A stretch of DNA of 64,000 nt from Takakia lepidozioides (taxonomy: Eukaryota; Streptophyta; Takakiopsida; Takakiales; Takakiaceae), in contig CM060731.1 in NCBI GenBank assembly GCA_030704615.1, positions 57,144,756-57,208,755 on the forward strand, written 5' to 3'. A program made the translations under genes and the position numbers. The notes under the pieces were generated by a model. That model was given only the letters and a program-made list of their open reading frames with translations. It ran no database searches and was not told the DNA's origin. How positions within the stretch are numbered: position 1 is the first letter of the stretch; every line of letters starts with the position of its first letter. Positions 44,622-56,227 of the stretch are shown piece by piece.

Positions 44622-46943
44622 CTGATACACAATGACCACCCACTTCAGTCAGATATCAAATAAAGCCATAACTACTAGCAGAGAATCCTGGGAACCTTGT
44701 GATGGCGTGTGCCATCCTTACCCAAATCCCTCCACCAAGAACTCAATGGAAACCTCACATTTAATCAAGTAGCATATATTCCTCTTTGTCTGTGTTCAAT
44801 CACTGGGTGACCCACTACAAAGCCTCGGCAAGGTTGAGATTAGAATGTGACCTCTGCCTGCCTGCACCTTGGCAACTGTATTTGTAAAGGGTACTCCACT
44901 CTTGATTTCAGTTTGAGGCTCCGCAAAGTACTTCGAAAGGAATCCAAAGGAGCACCAGCGGAGGACCAACAGGAAACTGCTGGATGGACTAGGTTACGAG
45001 ACTCAGTCCATTGGCTTCTGTTGTCCAGGACCCTCCCCTGTCTGTAAAAAGTGCTCAACATGCCAAAATGTGCACGCTAATCAATCAAAGAGGGGATTGC
45101 AGGAATCTATTATATGCCTCTAATCTCAGTACTTCGACTGTACAGAGTGGCTAGAATTGGCGTCTGCCGCCTCCTATGCCCATGTTCTTTCTTGGCAGGA
45201 AAATTGAGGGTCTTGTCCTACTATCCATCATTGTGTTGTTTGCGGAGTATAATACAAAGTGATACTCTTTACCAATGAATGGTGGAGAGTCTGTAAATCA
45301 GGAGGTAATCGTTGAAACATACCTGCAGCTTCCCAATTGGGAAATGGCGAGCGTGGCCATGGCAAGTTGGCCTTGAAACCCTCTTTCCCCTCACTCCCAA
45401 TCAGTCATTGTAGTGTACCTCTGCACACATATCTCGCAATTGAAGTCCATGACCAGATATCTCCCTATCATGGACCGGTGTCCCGAACCACTGAAATCGA
45501 TGGTTTTACCATTGACCATCTTGAAATGTGCGAATTCAAAGATCAACAAAGGTTGAAAAGCTCGTTAACTTATTCATACAAGCGTTAGCAAAGGCTATTG
45601 ATGATGACAGTCAAGTTTTGCATGCGTTTTCAAGCTTCCCATTTTTTGTTCGTTTTCTACCTTCCCAATTTTGCAATATAATCCCTTCCAACATCTGCTG
45701 CTAGGGCGATTTCTGAGCTGAAAATCAAAACGAAAGAAATCCACGAACAAAGATGGAACCTGAAAAACACATGCACAACCTGGCGTCCACCCCATCCCCC
45801 CTCCCACTTCTAACAAATCACGGACAGTGTTTTAATAGAAAGAATCGCTGAGCTCACCTGCAACGCTCCTGCTCGCATCACCCGTCCACAGTCGCCCGCG
45901 CGGCATCTTACGAGCGAGAGTGTGGACGTCGTCGACTACTCGACGAACGAACCAGTTTAGTGCTAACAAAACGAACGATATTAGACGCCATCAATGCTCT
46001 TATTATGCTGCTGAATTTGTGAGGGTCCTCTTCCTGGGCACACATTCCAACCAAATACTGTCAACAGCATTCTGCTGTTATGACAACGATTACAGGCACT
46101 GTGGCAGGGAATCGGGATGCAGCCCCGAGAGGCTTTTTTAGCTCCCGTACTATTAACTTACCCGTATATGCCCTCACTAAGTTTGTTGCGGGAAGTTTGA
46201 ATGGCAGGACACTGGCAAGTCTTCACTTTGGTAAGTATGCAGTGAAGCACGCACGGTGAGCTCGAAGGACTGGCAATGGCGGCTGCAGGAAGACAGACAG
46301 GATCTCTCTCGCGACAGACCTGCAGCCGATGTGACGAACGAACCGTTTAGATCGCCGTCAGTCATTCCATCGAACGATCTTTGGACGCCGTCTGCCTGAA
46401 ATCGTTCATCTCGTCACATTTAACTGTCGTTCGTCGTGTTGGTTCGTTCATCCACTCTCTTTGCATGAAGAGCGGGAATGTGTGTAGGCCTGTGTTCTCT
46501 CTCGCTCGATGGGACAAATCTCGACTGCTGTGCGTAGGAAGGATTTGTGGGTTTGTGTTGCTTCGATGGTAGAATCTGAACAGACAAATACCGGAGGTGT
46601 GACTGATCAGACGTAGTTGCCGCCATGCATGCTTGGCGGAACTGACCAGGATCAAGTGTACCCCATGAAGGTGTGATCCAGCAGATATGCTAGTGCCCAG
46701 AATGTATCTATTTCTTCAGCGTAATAATGGTGGAGCTGCATTCAGTTCAGATTGGTGTGAAATAGAAGCTATGGTTTTTTTTTTCCCGTTTTGTACAATT
46801 TGTGAGTTATGCGACAGGGAGACATGATTCCCGAAGATGGTACCACGGCCTCGGTCTAAAGGAATCTTCATGTTAATGCCCGAGTTGGGGGTGATAGGAA
46901 TGGACTCAAAGATGTAGTAGTTAGGGGGAAAAAACAATTTGCC
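44622..46943. promoter_or_regulatory. Upstream region of the hydrolase gene and shared head-to-head spacer
   Basis: 44840-45061 (minus) holds a Ser/Arg-rich frame that could be a transit-peptide exon. 45858-45906 (minus) may be the first coding exon. From 45907 to 46943 there is no gene; this roughly 1-kb spacer separates the minus-strand hydrolase start from the plus-strand NPG start, so promoters of both probably lie here. No core promoter element was convincing. Confidence 0.35.
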
Positions 46944-49900
46944 ATGTTGTGCACTTGCTCCAGAGATCAGTTTAAGTTCGATGAAGGACCTGAGGTTGGG
47001 ATCCCCTCTGAGCTTGCCTCTAAGGAGCTGTCTGCCAAATTAAAAGATGGAGAGGCCAAGCTGGATGAAGGCAGCATCGAGGAAGCTGAAACCTCTCTCC
47101 GGGAGGCGGTCTCTCTCAACAATGAGGTAAGGCTCTGCCCTCTCTACCGCTAGCGTTTTTTTTTTTTCTGTTTCAGGGCATGTGTGGGACCTGCAATGGG
47201 AGTGTGGAAGTCAAGGTTCAGATTTTGATCCCGGGTTTTACCAACTTCGGCGTGATTAGACAGAGGGAGAGACAGACAGACAGGCGGGGTCCCTCAGTGT
47301 TGGGGTGAAGAAGTTATCAATATCATCATGAGCTGGGAAGAGAGTGACAGGTTCCAGCACTAATAACACCAGAAGGGGAACCAAGCCTTATTCTTTCCCC
47401 ACCCAGATATGTGAGTACCATTACACAGAATGGCCTTAGTATTTTAACCGATGTCCGCTTGTTGGCCGCCAGATAGGAAGTCCCGTCACCCATTAGGCCC
47501 AGAACGTTTCCCTCTGTAGACCGTACTTAGGGTTTAGATACACTGTTCAGAATTGTCGGTCAAACGTTGGACTTCGATCTGGCATCTTAAGTTGTAGAAC
47601 TCTGCTTTTAGTTACTCAGAGTCATATAAGCTGTAGAAGAGTGCAAGCATTGGATGTGAAAACATATCGAAAGAGGGAACCAATTGTGAATCTGGCCAAG
47701 AAAGTCGGGATGGTGGAATCTTAGCTGATAATTGCAGAAGTGGAGGGATGCAGGAGGCACGGGCATTACTGGGGCGGCTTGAGTATCAGAGAGGCAATGT
47801 GGAAGGAGCCTTGCAAGTGTTTGAAGGGATTGACTTGAGCGCGATTGTCCCACGAATGCATTTCTTTGCACCAGAGAAGGGGCGACACAAGAAGGGGAAA
47901 CCACCAAAGGATGCATTCACCACTTTTCTTCATGCAGCTGGCTTGCTGCTAGAAGCCTTCTACTTGAAATGCAAGTCATTGCAGAAGCTTGGCCGTCTCA
48001 CAGGTGGTTTTCGCAGCTTGTTTTTGTCCTCTTGGCGAATTTGCATCACAAGCTGCTGTTCCACTGCCTCTGTCACAGTGCTTGTTACCCTCCTCCCGTT
48101 CCCAAATCTTGCATCCTGCAACTTTGTTGTTCCCCTGCTGAAGCAAAGATTTTGTACCAAAGAGGGTATTCCATGACTACTGCTTTCTTTGTGATGGTTC
48201 TCCCCCTAATTCTCCAACTCATGACAGTCAGCTCAACTTCTTAGAGCTAGTTTTGCCTTGAGAGCGGGTGATGCATTTCAGTTACCCAACCTACCCTGAT
48301 GTACTTCAATCTCTTACTTGAAGGCAGCGTGTTTTCAGAAGCCATACATGAGTGCAGGCATATGCTGGAGATGATGGAGACAGCCATGCCAGGGGGCATG
48401 CCAAGTGCATGGTGCGATACCAAAGTGGCAGAGATGATGGGCAAGGCATTCCATCTGCTGCCTCAACTGCTGCTGCAGGAGGGTCTCATTGTTGAAGCCA
48501 TGGCTGCCTACCGTCGTGCCCTGCTCGGCAACTGGTGTCAGGATGTGCATTTTCGGGCATGCATACAAAAGGAGTTTGCTGTATTGCTTCTCTATGGAGG
48601 AGTGGAGGCCTCCGCACCAAGCCTTGTTTTACAGGCCGACGGTGCATATGTGCCCAAGAACAATATAGAAGAGGCCATCTTGCTGCTTATGCTACTTCTT
48701 CGGAGCAACAATGCACACTCGGATGTATTTGATACCAGCATAATTGACCACCTGTGCTTTGCTCTGTCAGTGTGTGGCCAGTCTGCTACATTGGCACATG
48801 AGTATGAGGAACTGCTGCCGGGTATTATGGCTAGATCTGAACGCTGGTACAACTTGGCCCTCTGCTACAGTGGAGCTTCGGACAATGAAGTGGCCCTCAG
48901 TCTACTGCGCAAGTCTCTCAGCAAAGTGGAGAGGCCTAATGATGTACCCTCTCTTCTGCTGGCCGCTAAGATTTGTGCAGGCAAAGCAGAGCTTGCAAGT
49001 GAGGGAGTTGGTTATGCACAAAGAGCATTAGAGCATGTCCAAGGTGAGCTGGCGTACCTGAAAAGCTGTGCGCTGCATGTTCTGGGTGTGGCATTAGGTA
49101 CCCAAGTCACCGTGGCATTGTCTGACTCAGAGAGGATGAGGCTGCAGCACAAGGCCCTCCAAGCGGTCCAAGTACGTCACATCCCACTGTATGTCTAGGC
49201 ATTGCTTTTGGAGCTGTGGAATGGTAATGATTCTACGATGTTTTCTTGACCCCTGTATGCCACTCTCTAAATATTTCCTTCTCTTGGCATGACTTGTTGG
49301 TGACATGAACAATGTGACAACTAGGGCTCCAGAACAATACACCTTCAATGGCCATTGATTGAAGGAAATATATCTCACCTCTTTTTTGGGGAAGGAGCCT
49401 TATATTTCTACCTTTGGTAATGGTTTCTGAGGGGAAGACATTCTGCATGTCAGTCTTGTATGTCTTGCCCCTGAGACTCATGTCTCTATTATATTGCCAT
49501 ACCCGTAGTCCAAAATATAAAATGGCTGCAATAAGTCATGACCCCACTGGTTGATCCATTCGACTCATGTTGTGATCTACATTGTGTGCAACTATGACTG
49601 CAGGAGGCGGCTGCGTTGGAGACTGAAGACCCTAAGGTGATCTTTGACCTGGGTTTGGAGTATGCCGTTCAACGTCAGCTTACTGCAGCGCTAGACTGTG
49701 CCAAGCGTTTTCTTGAACGTAGCGGAGGAGCTTGGGTGCAGGGGTGGCGCTTGTTGGCGTTGCTGCTCACTGCGCAAGAGAGACATTCTGAGGCAGAACT
49801 AGTTCTTGAAGCTGCTTTGGAAGAGACAAGTCCTTGGGAGCAAGGCCTGTTACTGCGTACACAGGCCAAAGTGCAGCTGGCGCTGCGTGAACCACTGCGT

Positions 49901-51460
49901 GCTGTGCACACCTATCAGCTTTTGCTTGCACTTGTACAAGCCGAGCGGAAGAGTTTCGAGGCTGGTAATCGGAGGAGAAACAAGGTTGACCTTGCTATCC
50001 CCAAAAATTAACCCACCAGCAGTTTCCTGGTCTGTGATGAAGCTTTTCACCTGTGGTAGGTGCTAGGATTCTATGTTGCTGGTGGAAAAGGCCAGGGGAG
50101 GGTTCTTGTGATTTTTCTCAGTGGTTCTTGGTTTAACTTAGACCTGATCTCTATTTGCAAAGTTCCATGAAAGTAACAAGGCTTGCAAGCTTGTGATACT
50201 TTGGAGTACTTTCTGGAAGTGTCTTATAGGGTCATGTGCTTCATCAGCAGTATCCATGTGAGGCCCAGCTGTACTTGTGATGGCCAGGCAGTGTAGCACC
50301 CCCTCCACGCGCAGTTAGCCTTTTTGGTGCAGTCCATTTTTTGGGTCTGTCACATCTGCAGCTTGTCCTATGAAGAGTTCCATGCCAGAACTTGCATGTC
50401 CCTCCAGCAGTCATGGTGCTTTGCGTGATTATATTCGACCATAGGATATGGTTCAATATGCTGTGCCAGGTTGTTCCATTTGGACAGATTGACATTGTTT
50501 GTCTGGGAATGCAGGGGGAAGGAGTGGAAGAGGTTGAGGTGTGGCAAGATCTTGCAAGAGTGTACACAGACCTGAAACAATTCCCTGATGCAGAAATCTG
50601 CCTGGAGAAGGCCCAGGCTATTAAAACTTTCTCAGCTACCACCTGGCATGCCATGGGTGAGATATCGGTACTTTACCTTCTACAACAAGGAATTTGTTGT
50701 TTGCATGCCAAGTTGCTGAATTTTCTGCATACTTGATAAGAGCGCCCTTGCTGTGGGCTTATGGTTGGTTATGCTCTCATGGGGAAAAAGGGTTAAAACT
50801 TGCAACCCTCGGCCCCTTTTGGATATACTTCCACTCATGCCCATTGATCCAACTACTGTCCCTGGTGTAGTCTGGGCCATTGTCACAAGTCAAGTCATTG
50901 GGACATGCCAAAGAACAGACAGTCTCTATAGGATGGTGGCAGGAATTAAAATCCTGTCATCAAGCTGTAAACTATCCGCCCAAAATCCTTTTTTTTGGAG
51001 TTATGAATGTGTTCTATATAATGAACCCCATTCATTAGCAGGGTGCCTCCTTCGACACCCAAGTCTCCTTTGTACTTGATGGTTGAAATGCGCAAAATTG
51101 TTTGAACTGTTGGAATGGACAGGGATGCTAAATGAGGCACGTGGGCAACCCAATGATGCCATCGCATGCTACAAGAATGCATTGGCCGTAGACGCTGGAC
51201 ATGTGGACAGCAAGGTGAGATTGGGTGCAGTACTGTGTCAGCGAGAAGGGAGACAGTCGCTACCAGTGGCTCGCAGCTATTTGGCTGAGGCATTGCAAGC
51301 TGAGCCCACCCATGAGGGGGCCTGGTTCCATATGGGGTTACTCCATAAAGCAGAGGGCCATGCCCGTGAATCTGCTGAGTGTTTTGAAGCTGCAGTACTG
51401 CTGGAGCAGTCTTCACCTGTTGAAAAGTTTAGCTCCATTACCCGAGCTTTACTGTGGTGA
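46944..51460 (+). CDS. NPGR: NPG/NPGR-type calmodulin-binding TPR protein
   Basis: Exons 46944-47126, 47754-48003, 48339-49171, 49604-49984, 50515-50656 and 51123-51460 join in frame to 708 codons plus TGA, the usual length of the family. It begins MLCTCSRDQFKFDEGPE, the typical M-L-C-x-C-S start, then ARALLGRLEYQRGNVEGALQ and V-F-E-G-I-D-L. Exon 3 has AVLLLYGGVEA, EEAILLLMLLLRS, ERWYNLALCYSGA. Exon 5 has EVWQDLARVYTDL and AEICLEKAQAIK, and the last exon ends with TPRs (AWFHMGLLHKAEGHARESAE). Known relatives (NPG1, NPGR1, NPGR2) bind calmodulin, matter for pollen germination and serve as subunits of the plasma-membrane PI4K-alpha1 complex. The donor at 49985 is GTTGAC; a stronger-looking GTAATC at 49965 would break the frame. 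Confidence 0.95.
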
Positions 51461-52316
51461 GTTCAGCTCTGGTTGGAAGGAGGAAAGTTGTAGCTGGCAA
51501 GGAGACCCAATTGCCCCCTTCTCTTAAATATTCTGCTGTTTTTCCTTCTTATGGGGGCCAATGAATATTCAGTTTGCTGTGATCATTCAGCTCGTCAATG
51601 TCTCGACTACAAACTTATCCACACCAGTTTCCAGTATCCAGTTTCTCTGCGTGTGGCAAACCTTGTTGCGATCAAGGTAGAAGAGCACATTCCAAAACAC
51701 TTGGGAGCAAGCAATGCTGTGCATGTGCAAGGAACATTGAGGCATCCCTAAAAAGGTGGAAGTGGCATGCAACTCAATCCAATTTTGGTAACATAAATGG
51801 ATGCTGAGGTGAATCCTAGGTGTTTCTCATGCCTGCAAAGGTTAAGTATTGCACTACGAGGTGCTGTGTGAGTGTCAAGACAGCTGGATTAACCAATTAC
51901 TGAGTCATGTATCCAATCTTGCATGACATTACATTTGCTTCACCAATTCCTCCCCTCCCAGCCCTGATTTATCATCAAAGATGGTACATTGGGACCAAAC
52001 TGGGCATCACTCAGTTTTGGGCCACTGGCTACCTACATGAATCAAGCAAGCGGTTATGGAACGGTGGATGCACTGCATGGCCACTTCCAGGTTTTGATTG
52101 ACCTAAAATGAACTAAAAATTTTATGAGCTGCTTTAGGTCTTCCCATGGACAAAATCACTTCCAGGAAATGGCAGAGCACCATTTTCAAGGAGGGGCAGC
52201 AGGGTGACCCTGTGTGACCACAAATCCTTTGCGAACCTGTCATGCATGTTTAACGGAGGTGCAAGTTCAAAAGTTTTTCTATAAGTATTATTGTTCCATT
52301 CTTCCCACTATCGAGA
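51461..52316. other. 3' flank, no gene seen
   Basis: No coding or repeat structure recognised; the first part will include the NPG 3' UTR. Confidence 0.4.
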
Positions 52317-52389
52317 GCTCCCGTGGCCTAATGGATAAGGCATCTGACTTCTAATCAGGGGATTGTGGGTTCGAGTCCCACCGGGAGTG
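52317..52389 (+). tRNA. tRNA-Arg(UCU): tRNA-Arg (anticodon UCU)
   Basis: A 73-nt cloverleaf fits fully. The acceptor stem is GCTCCCG with CGGGAGT (one G-U), the D arm GCCT/AGGC, the anticodon stem TCTGA/TCAGG with loop CTTCTAA (anticodon TCT), a 5-base variable loop, the T stem GTGGG/CCCAC with TTCGAGT loop, and discriminator G. There is no intron and no encoded CCA. A-box and B-box (GGTTCGAGTCC) are intact, so it is probably functional. Confidence 0.97.
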
Positions 52390-54008
52390 CATCTTAGTTT
52401 TAGCTATATCCTTTTATTGCCTCTCACGTCCAAAATGAAGGGATTTTTGTGGAAAATCCTTGAATTAGATGGAACTTTTATCCATCTCAGAAGAACTGGT
52501 GGTAGGACCAAATCCTGCCACCCTCTTCTGTGCTGCTTCACAGCAGTGTTTTTTTTTTGGGCGAAAAACCGCCAAATGGCGACCTCAAAACATTAAAATG
52601 GAATATTCTGTCGCAAATTCCCTGTTTTTCCATGGATGAAATCGCCAAACTTATACAAGGAAAAAAAAACGATGGATGAATTCGCCAAAAATGGATGATG
52701 TAAATGGATGAAAGTACATATGAAGATGATTCTATCCAAATTTTCAATGGATGAACAGAATATATAGCTATTTCTTGTAGCCACTCGTGCTATTTTTCAA
52801 ATTTAAGAAAAAAATTACTGCTTCACATTGACTCTGATGTTGATTATTGTAAGCGGATGGATGGGGAACAGGGTTCTCCTTCTTGTTCTCGATGGGGTAG
52901 CTACTCAAGACCACAGACAAGGCAGTGACAATGAGGGAGACCAGGTAGCCCCAACTATGTCTGGGGAATGCTGCAAAAATCAACTCAACTGTGTTTGCTA
53001 CATGGTAGTCAGTGGGATTATATCCACCCAGCTGATTCTGGGCTCTAATCCTGCTACAATTATATTCTCCCCCTTCTCGGCTGTGCTCTTTTGAGCCTTG
53101 TGCTTGGCGCTCATGCGAGGTTACCCGGAAAGAGCTTAGTGTTTCCTCTCACTACAATGTGCCTAAATTGTGCCTGGATACCCCTTTAGAAAAAAGAAAA
53201 ACATAAACATAAGCATGGGATACACGCAAGCTCCTATTTGTACTCCTATTTGTATACTTCTTTTTGTTTGGGAAGGGGATTGCTCCTCTTCTATCTTGGT
53301 CTCAGCCAGCTTGCTAGTAATCTCTAGTGAAGAGTATAGAAAACATGAATTTTATATAGGTAGAACAATAACCATAAGGAGGGTAGAATATGATACCATG
53401 ACAACTACAGAGGGCGAGGGACTTGAAGTTTGAAGTGACGCAGATGGTCTTCCTGGTTTCTTCTGTCCAGCTTTCTGCTCATTTATCAGGGTTGTGCCTG
53501 TTCTTTTCTTTGCTTGTTCTGCCCCCTCTTCCTTCCTTGGATTTTTCCGATTCCTTTCCTCACTGCTTCTCTGTGTTTTATTTAGTTTTTTTTGGCTTGG
53601 ACTCGGTCCTCGGTTTGGGGAAGGTTGCCCATTTGTAAGCCTCATAGCCGCCTGGTTATTTTTTCAACGTTTTCTAATTCAATTTTTGTCTCTGGCCTTT
53701 TAAAAACAGGAAAAAGAATCACACTTAACGGCGCCGAAGATGGACGAGAGAGAAAACGTCGTCGGTGGAGGAAAGGTCGAGTTAGGGAAGGAACACTTGG
53801 ACAGGTTTGCGCGTACATACACGGATTCTCAAGTCATATACAGAGGCAGGTATGTTGTGTTTCCCGAATGATATCGGAGATCGAGTGAAGAGCTTTCCTG
53901 AAGTGGGGCGAAATTTGAGCACGAGAATCTGAGAGTTGCAGAGAGGATTACAGCGCAAAGAGGGAACCCAACAGAGCAGCGAAGGCTTCACAGGGTTTCA
54001 AGAGAAAA
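52390..54008. other. Intergenic DNA and 5' leader of the ASR gene
   Basis: 52550-52760 holds degenerate repeats of a GGATGAA(T/A)TCGCCAAA phrase in both orientations. No gene is recognised. The final part before 54009 contains the leader of the next gene. Confidence 0.4.
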
Positions 54009-54685
54009 ATGTCTCACCATCACCACCACCACCACGACAAACATCATCACTCATCCGGGTCCGGCTATGCAGCAGCTCCTGCGCCTGCTCATGGATACGG
54101 CCAAGTGGGTGCTTACGGAGCCCAGCCTTCCTATGGCTATGGTGGTTATAATGTAGCAAATCAGATGATCTCACCCCACCAGGGTGGGTATGGCGGCCCT
54201 GCTCTCTACCAAGAGGAGCAGCGCCTGCAGCAGTTCCAACATTTGCAAGCTGAGGAGCACAAGCACAAGCAGCACGAACACATGGCTGGCATGGGTGCTT
54301 TAGCTGCAGGTGCTTTTGCCATGGTGAGAGCTCTCCCTCCTTGAAGTTCTCCGTTCTTTTGCATTCTATGGTTAGAGTCTCCTGGCAAGAGAAGCGGCCA
54401 GTCTTTCATCTTTACAAGGAGAATAGTTCTCTAAACGTACGGTTGTGTACTGTTGTTATAATCTGGGAACAGTATGAACGCCATGAGGAGAAGGTGGATC
54501 CAGCGCATGCTCACAGACACCACCTTGAGGCTCAGGCTGCTGAGGCAGCTGCTCTTGGGTTGGCAGGATATGCTCTCTATGAGCATCACGAGGTGAACAA
54601 ATACCACAAAGCCGAGCAGCAATACAGTGGGGGAGGCCACCACCACCATCATGGACATCATCACCACGGCCATCACAAGCACTAA
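54009..54685 (+). CDS. ASR: ASR protein (abscisic acid/water-deficit stress, ABA/WDS domain)
   Basis: Two exons, 54009-54323 and 54473-54685, with GT-AG borders give 175 residues. The start is M-S followed by seven His. A Gly/Tyr/Ala-rich middle follows, then EEHKHKQHEHMAGMGALAAG, the intron, and YERHEEKVDPAHAHRHHLEA, AAALGLAGYALYEHHE, with a very His-rich end (G-H-H-H-H-H-G-H-H-H-H-G-H-H-K-H). The HKxxEH...DPxHAHRHxxE pattern is the ABA/WDS domain, and the single intron inside that domain is typical. Members are small, largely disordered, zinc-binding proteins of cytosol and nucleus, induced by ABA, drought and ripening; they act as chaperones and DNA-binding factors. Unlike many seed-plant members, this one has a long Gly-Tyr-rich insert after the N-terminal His block. 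Confidence 0.95.
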
Positions 54686-56227
54686 TAGACTTTCTAAGGG
54701 GAAACAGCTTCCAATGTCAGAGTTTTGAACGTTTCATGTATATTCATGATGAATATGTACTTGAAAGTGCAGAACTCCTTCCGAGAGTTAGGTGTGGGAA
54801 CTGCATGAATCATAGACTGCGGAGGAGAGAGCCTCAGGAGTGGTCCCCCAGGGTCGATGTTTATATGAGGCTAGTTGGCTAGTTATACAGTAGCTTGGGA
54901 AGGGTCCCTCAACTCCCTGTAATTTGCCATTGGGTGTTTATAAGTGTGACACTTGTTCCTATGTGGAATTCCATATATGATACTTAAGACAGAGGGCAAC
55001 GGTTTGCTAGTGGTTATCAATATGAGAAACTAGAGAATTCTGGTTTGCACTACGTGCAAGTAGGAGAAGATTCTAGAGAGGGATCAGTAGGCAGCAACCA
55101 GTGTGGAGTCAGTCTCCCATCAACCCTTCCTTTTCAAATAGAAAGCTGCCCCAACCCTATCTCTCACTTTCCTTCTCTTGACATTCTACAATCTGCTTTC
55201 CAACATTTTTCCCCTCCAGAAGCTTGATTAGAGCTGTAGGTCCGCTCTCCAACCCGTCACAGAAATCCTCGATGCACACCAACTTCTTCTCCTTCAAGTA
55301 GCCACTCCAGTTCTACAGAAGCTGCTTGATGAGATTCAAGCAGAGTACCGACCACCCCTTTTTGAAGAAGGTTCTCTTATGCTCTCTCGACCTCTGGTAG
55401 GACTTTCGTACTATTGTTTCTCATTGATACTGGGCATTGTCCCCTTTGTCTGTCTCTCATTTGGCCCCTTTGATCAATCATAAATTCTGTATTTAAATGG
55501 AAAACAATTTAGCAGTGACTTCTTTGTTAGCCTCCATGGCTCTCTATCAAGGTTATCTTTTATTTGGCCCTGCCTTCCCAGAGCAGGACTAAGCACCAAT
55601 ACACCAATACTCTCGACTCACAAACAAATTAGTTCAAGACAGGTGTGGATGGAACTCCATATTCACAGAGGAACACCAAAACTTAGAGATTCATTCACAA
55701 AGTGACAGAGAGCTCCACCAGATATGGGGCTGCCTCTGGTGACTGGTTCTGGTTTTGAGAGAGCCCAGCCCTGCAAGTACCAGCATGGGGAAGAGGCTCT
55801 TATTTAGGCAAGCTGGCGTATTATGTATATATGATTGCCTCCTGTTTGCGATGCCTTATTGGCACTACAGGGCTTGCATGTAAGTACTTTATGGTAAAGA
55901 GGAGACTAAGCATCAGTGTCAAAATTGTTAAGACCCTATTATGCCTTCCCCGGGTGTCACCCTCCTCTCCTTTGTTGAAAACTAGTTCATGAAGAGACTC
56001 CAGGTTACACTTCCTCAGGTAACATCTCTCTTATTGGACAATTATGAAGAATTCGCTATTCACAAAGAGGAGCTATACGCGACTAGCCGCTTCTTCTGGG
56101 CCTTGTTAAATGAGAAGCATATATATATGTATATACCGTAGGTCGGAGCTGAATAGGTCGTTGGGCGTGAGTTTTACAACGAAGGGAAGGAGAAGGGAGA
56201 ACGGCGGGAGCGGTGTGAGCTTCAACA
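54686..56227. other. Intergenic DNA, no gene seen
   Basis: The beginning will contain the ASR 3' UTR. The rest shows no recognisable coding sequence. A TATATATATGTATATA stretch lies near 56119, about 110 bases before the next start codon. Confidence 0.4.

Noticed and set aside
49965-49970. GTAATC as the donor of NPG exon 4
   Set aside because: It leaves phase 1 while the next exon must start in phase 0 to read EVEVWQDLARVY; the GTTGAC donor at 49985 keeps the frame.
53352-53645. Minus-strand basic frame K-K-L-N-K-T-Q-R-S-S-E-E-R-N as a gene
   Set aside because: Low-complexity translation of a CT-rich stretch with no splice or homology support.
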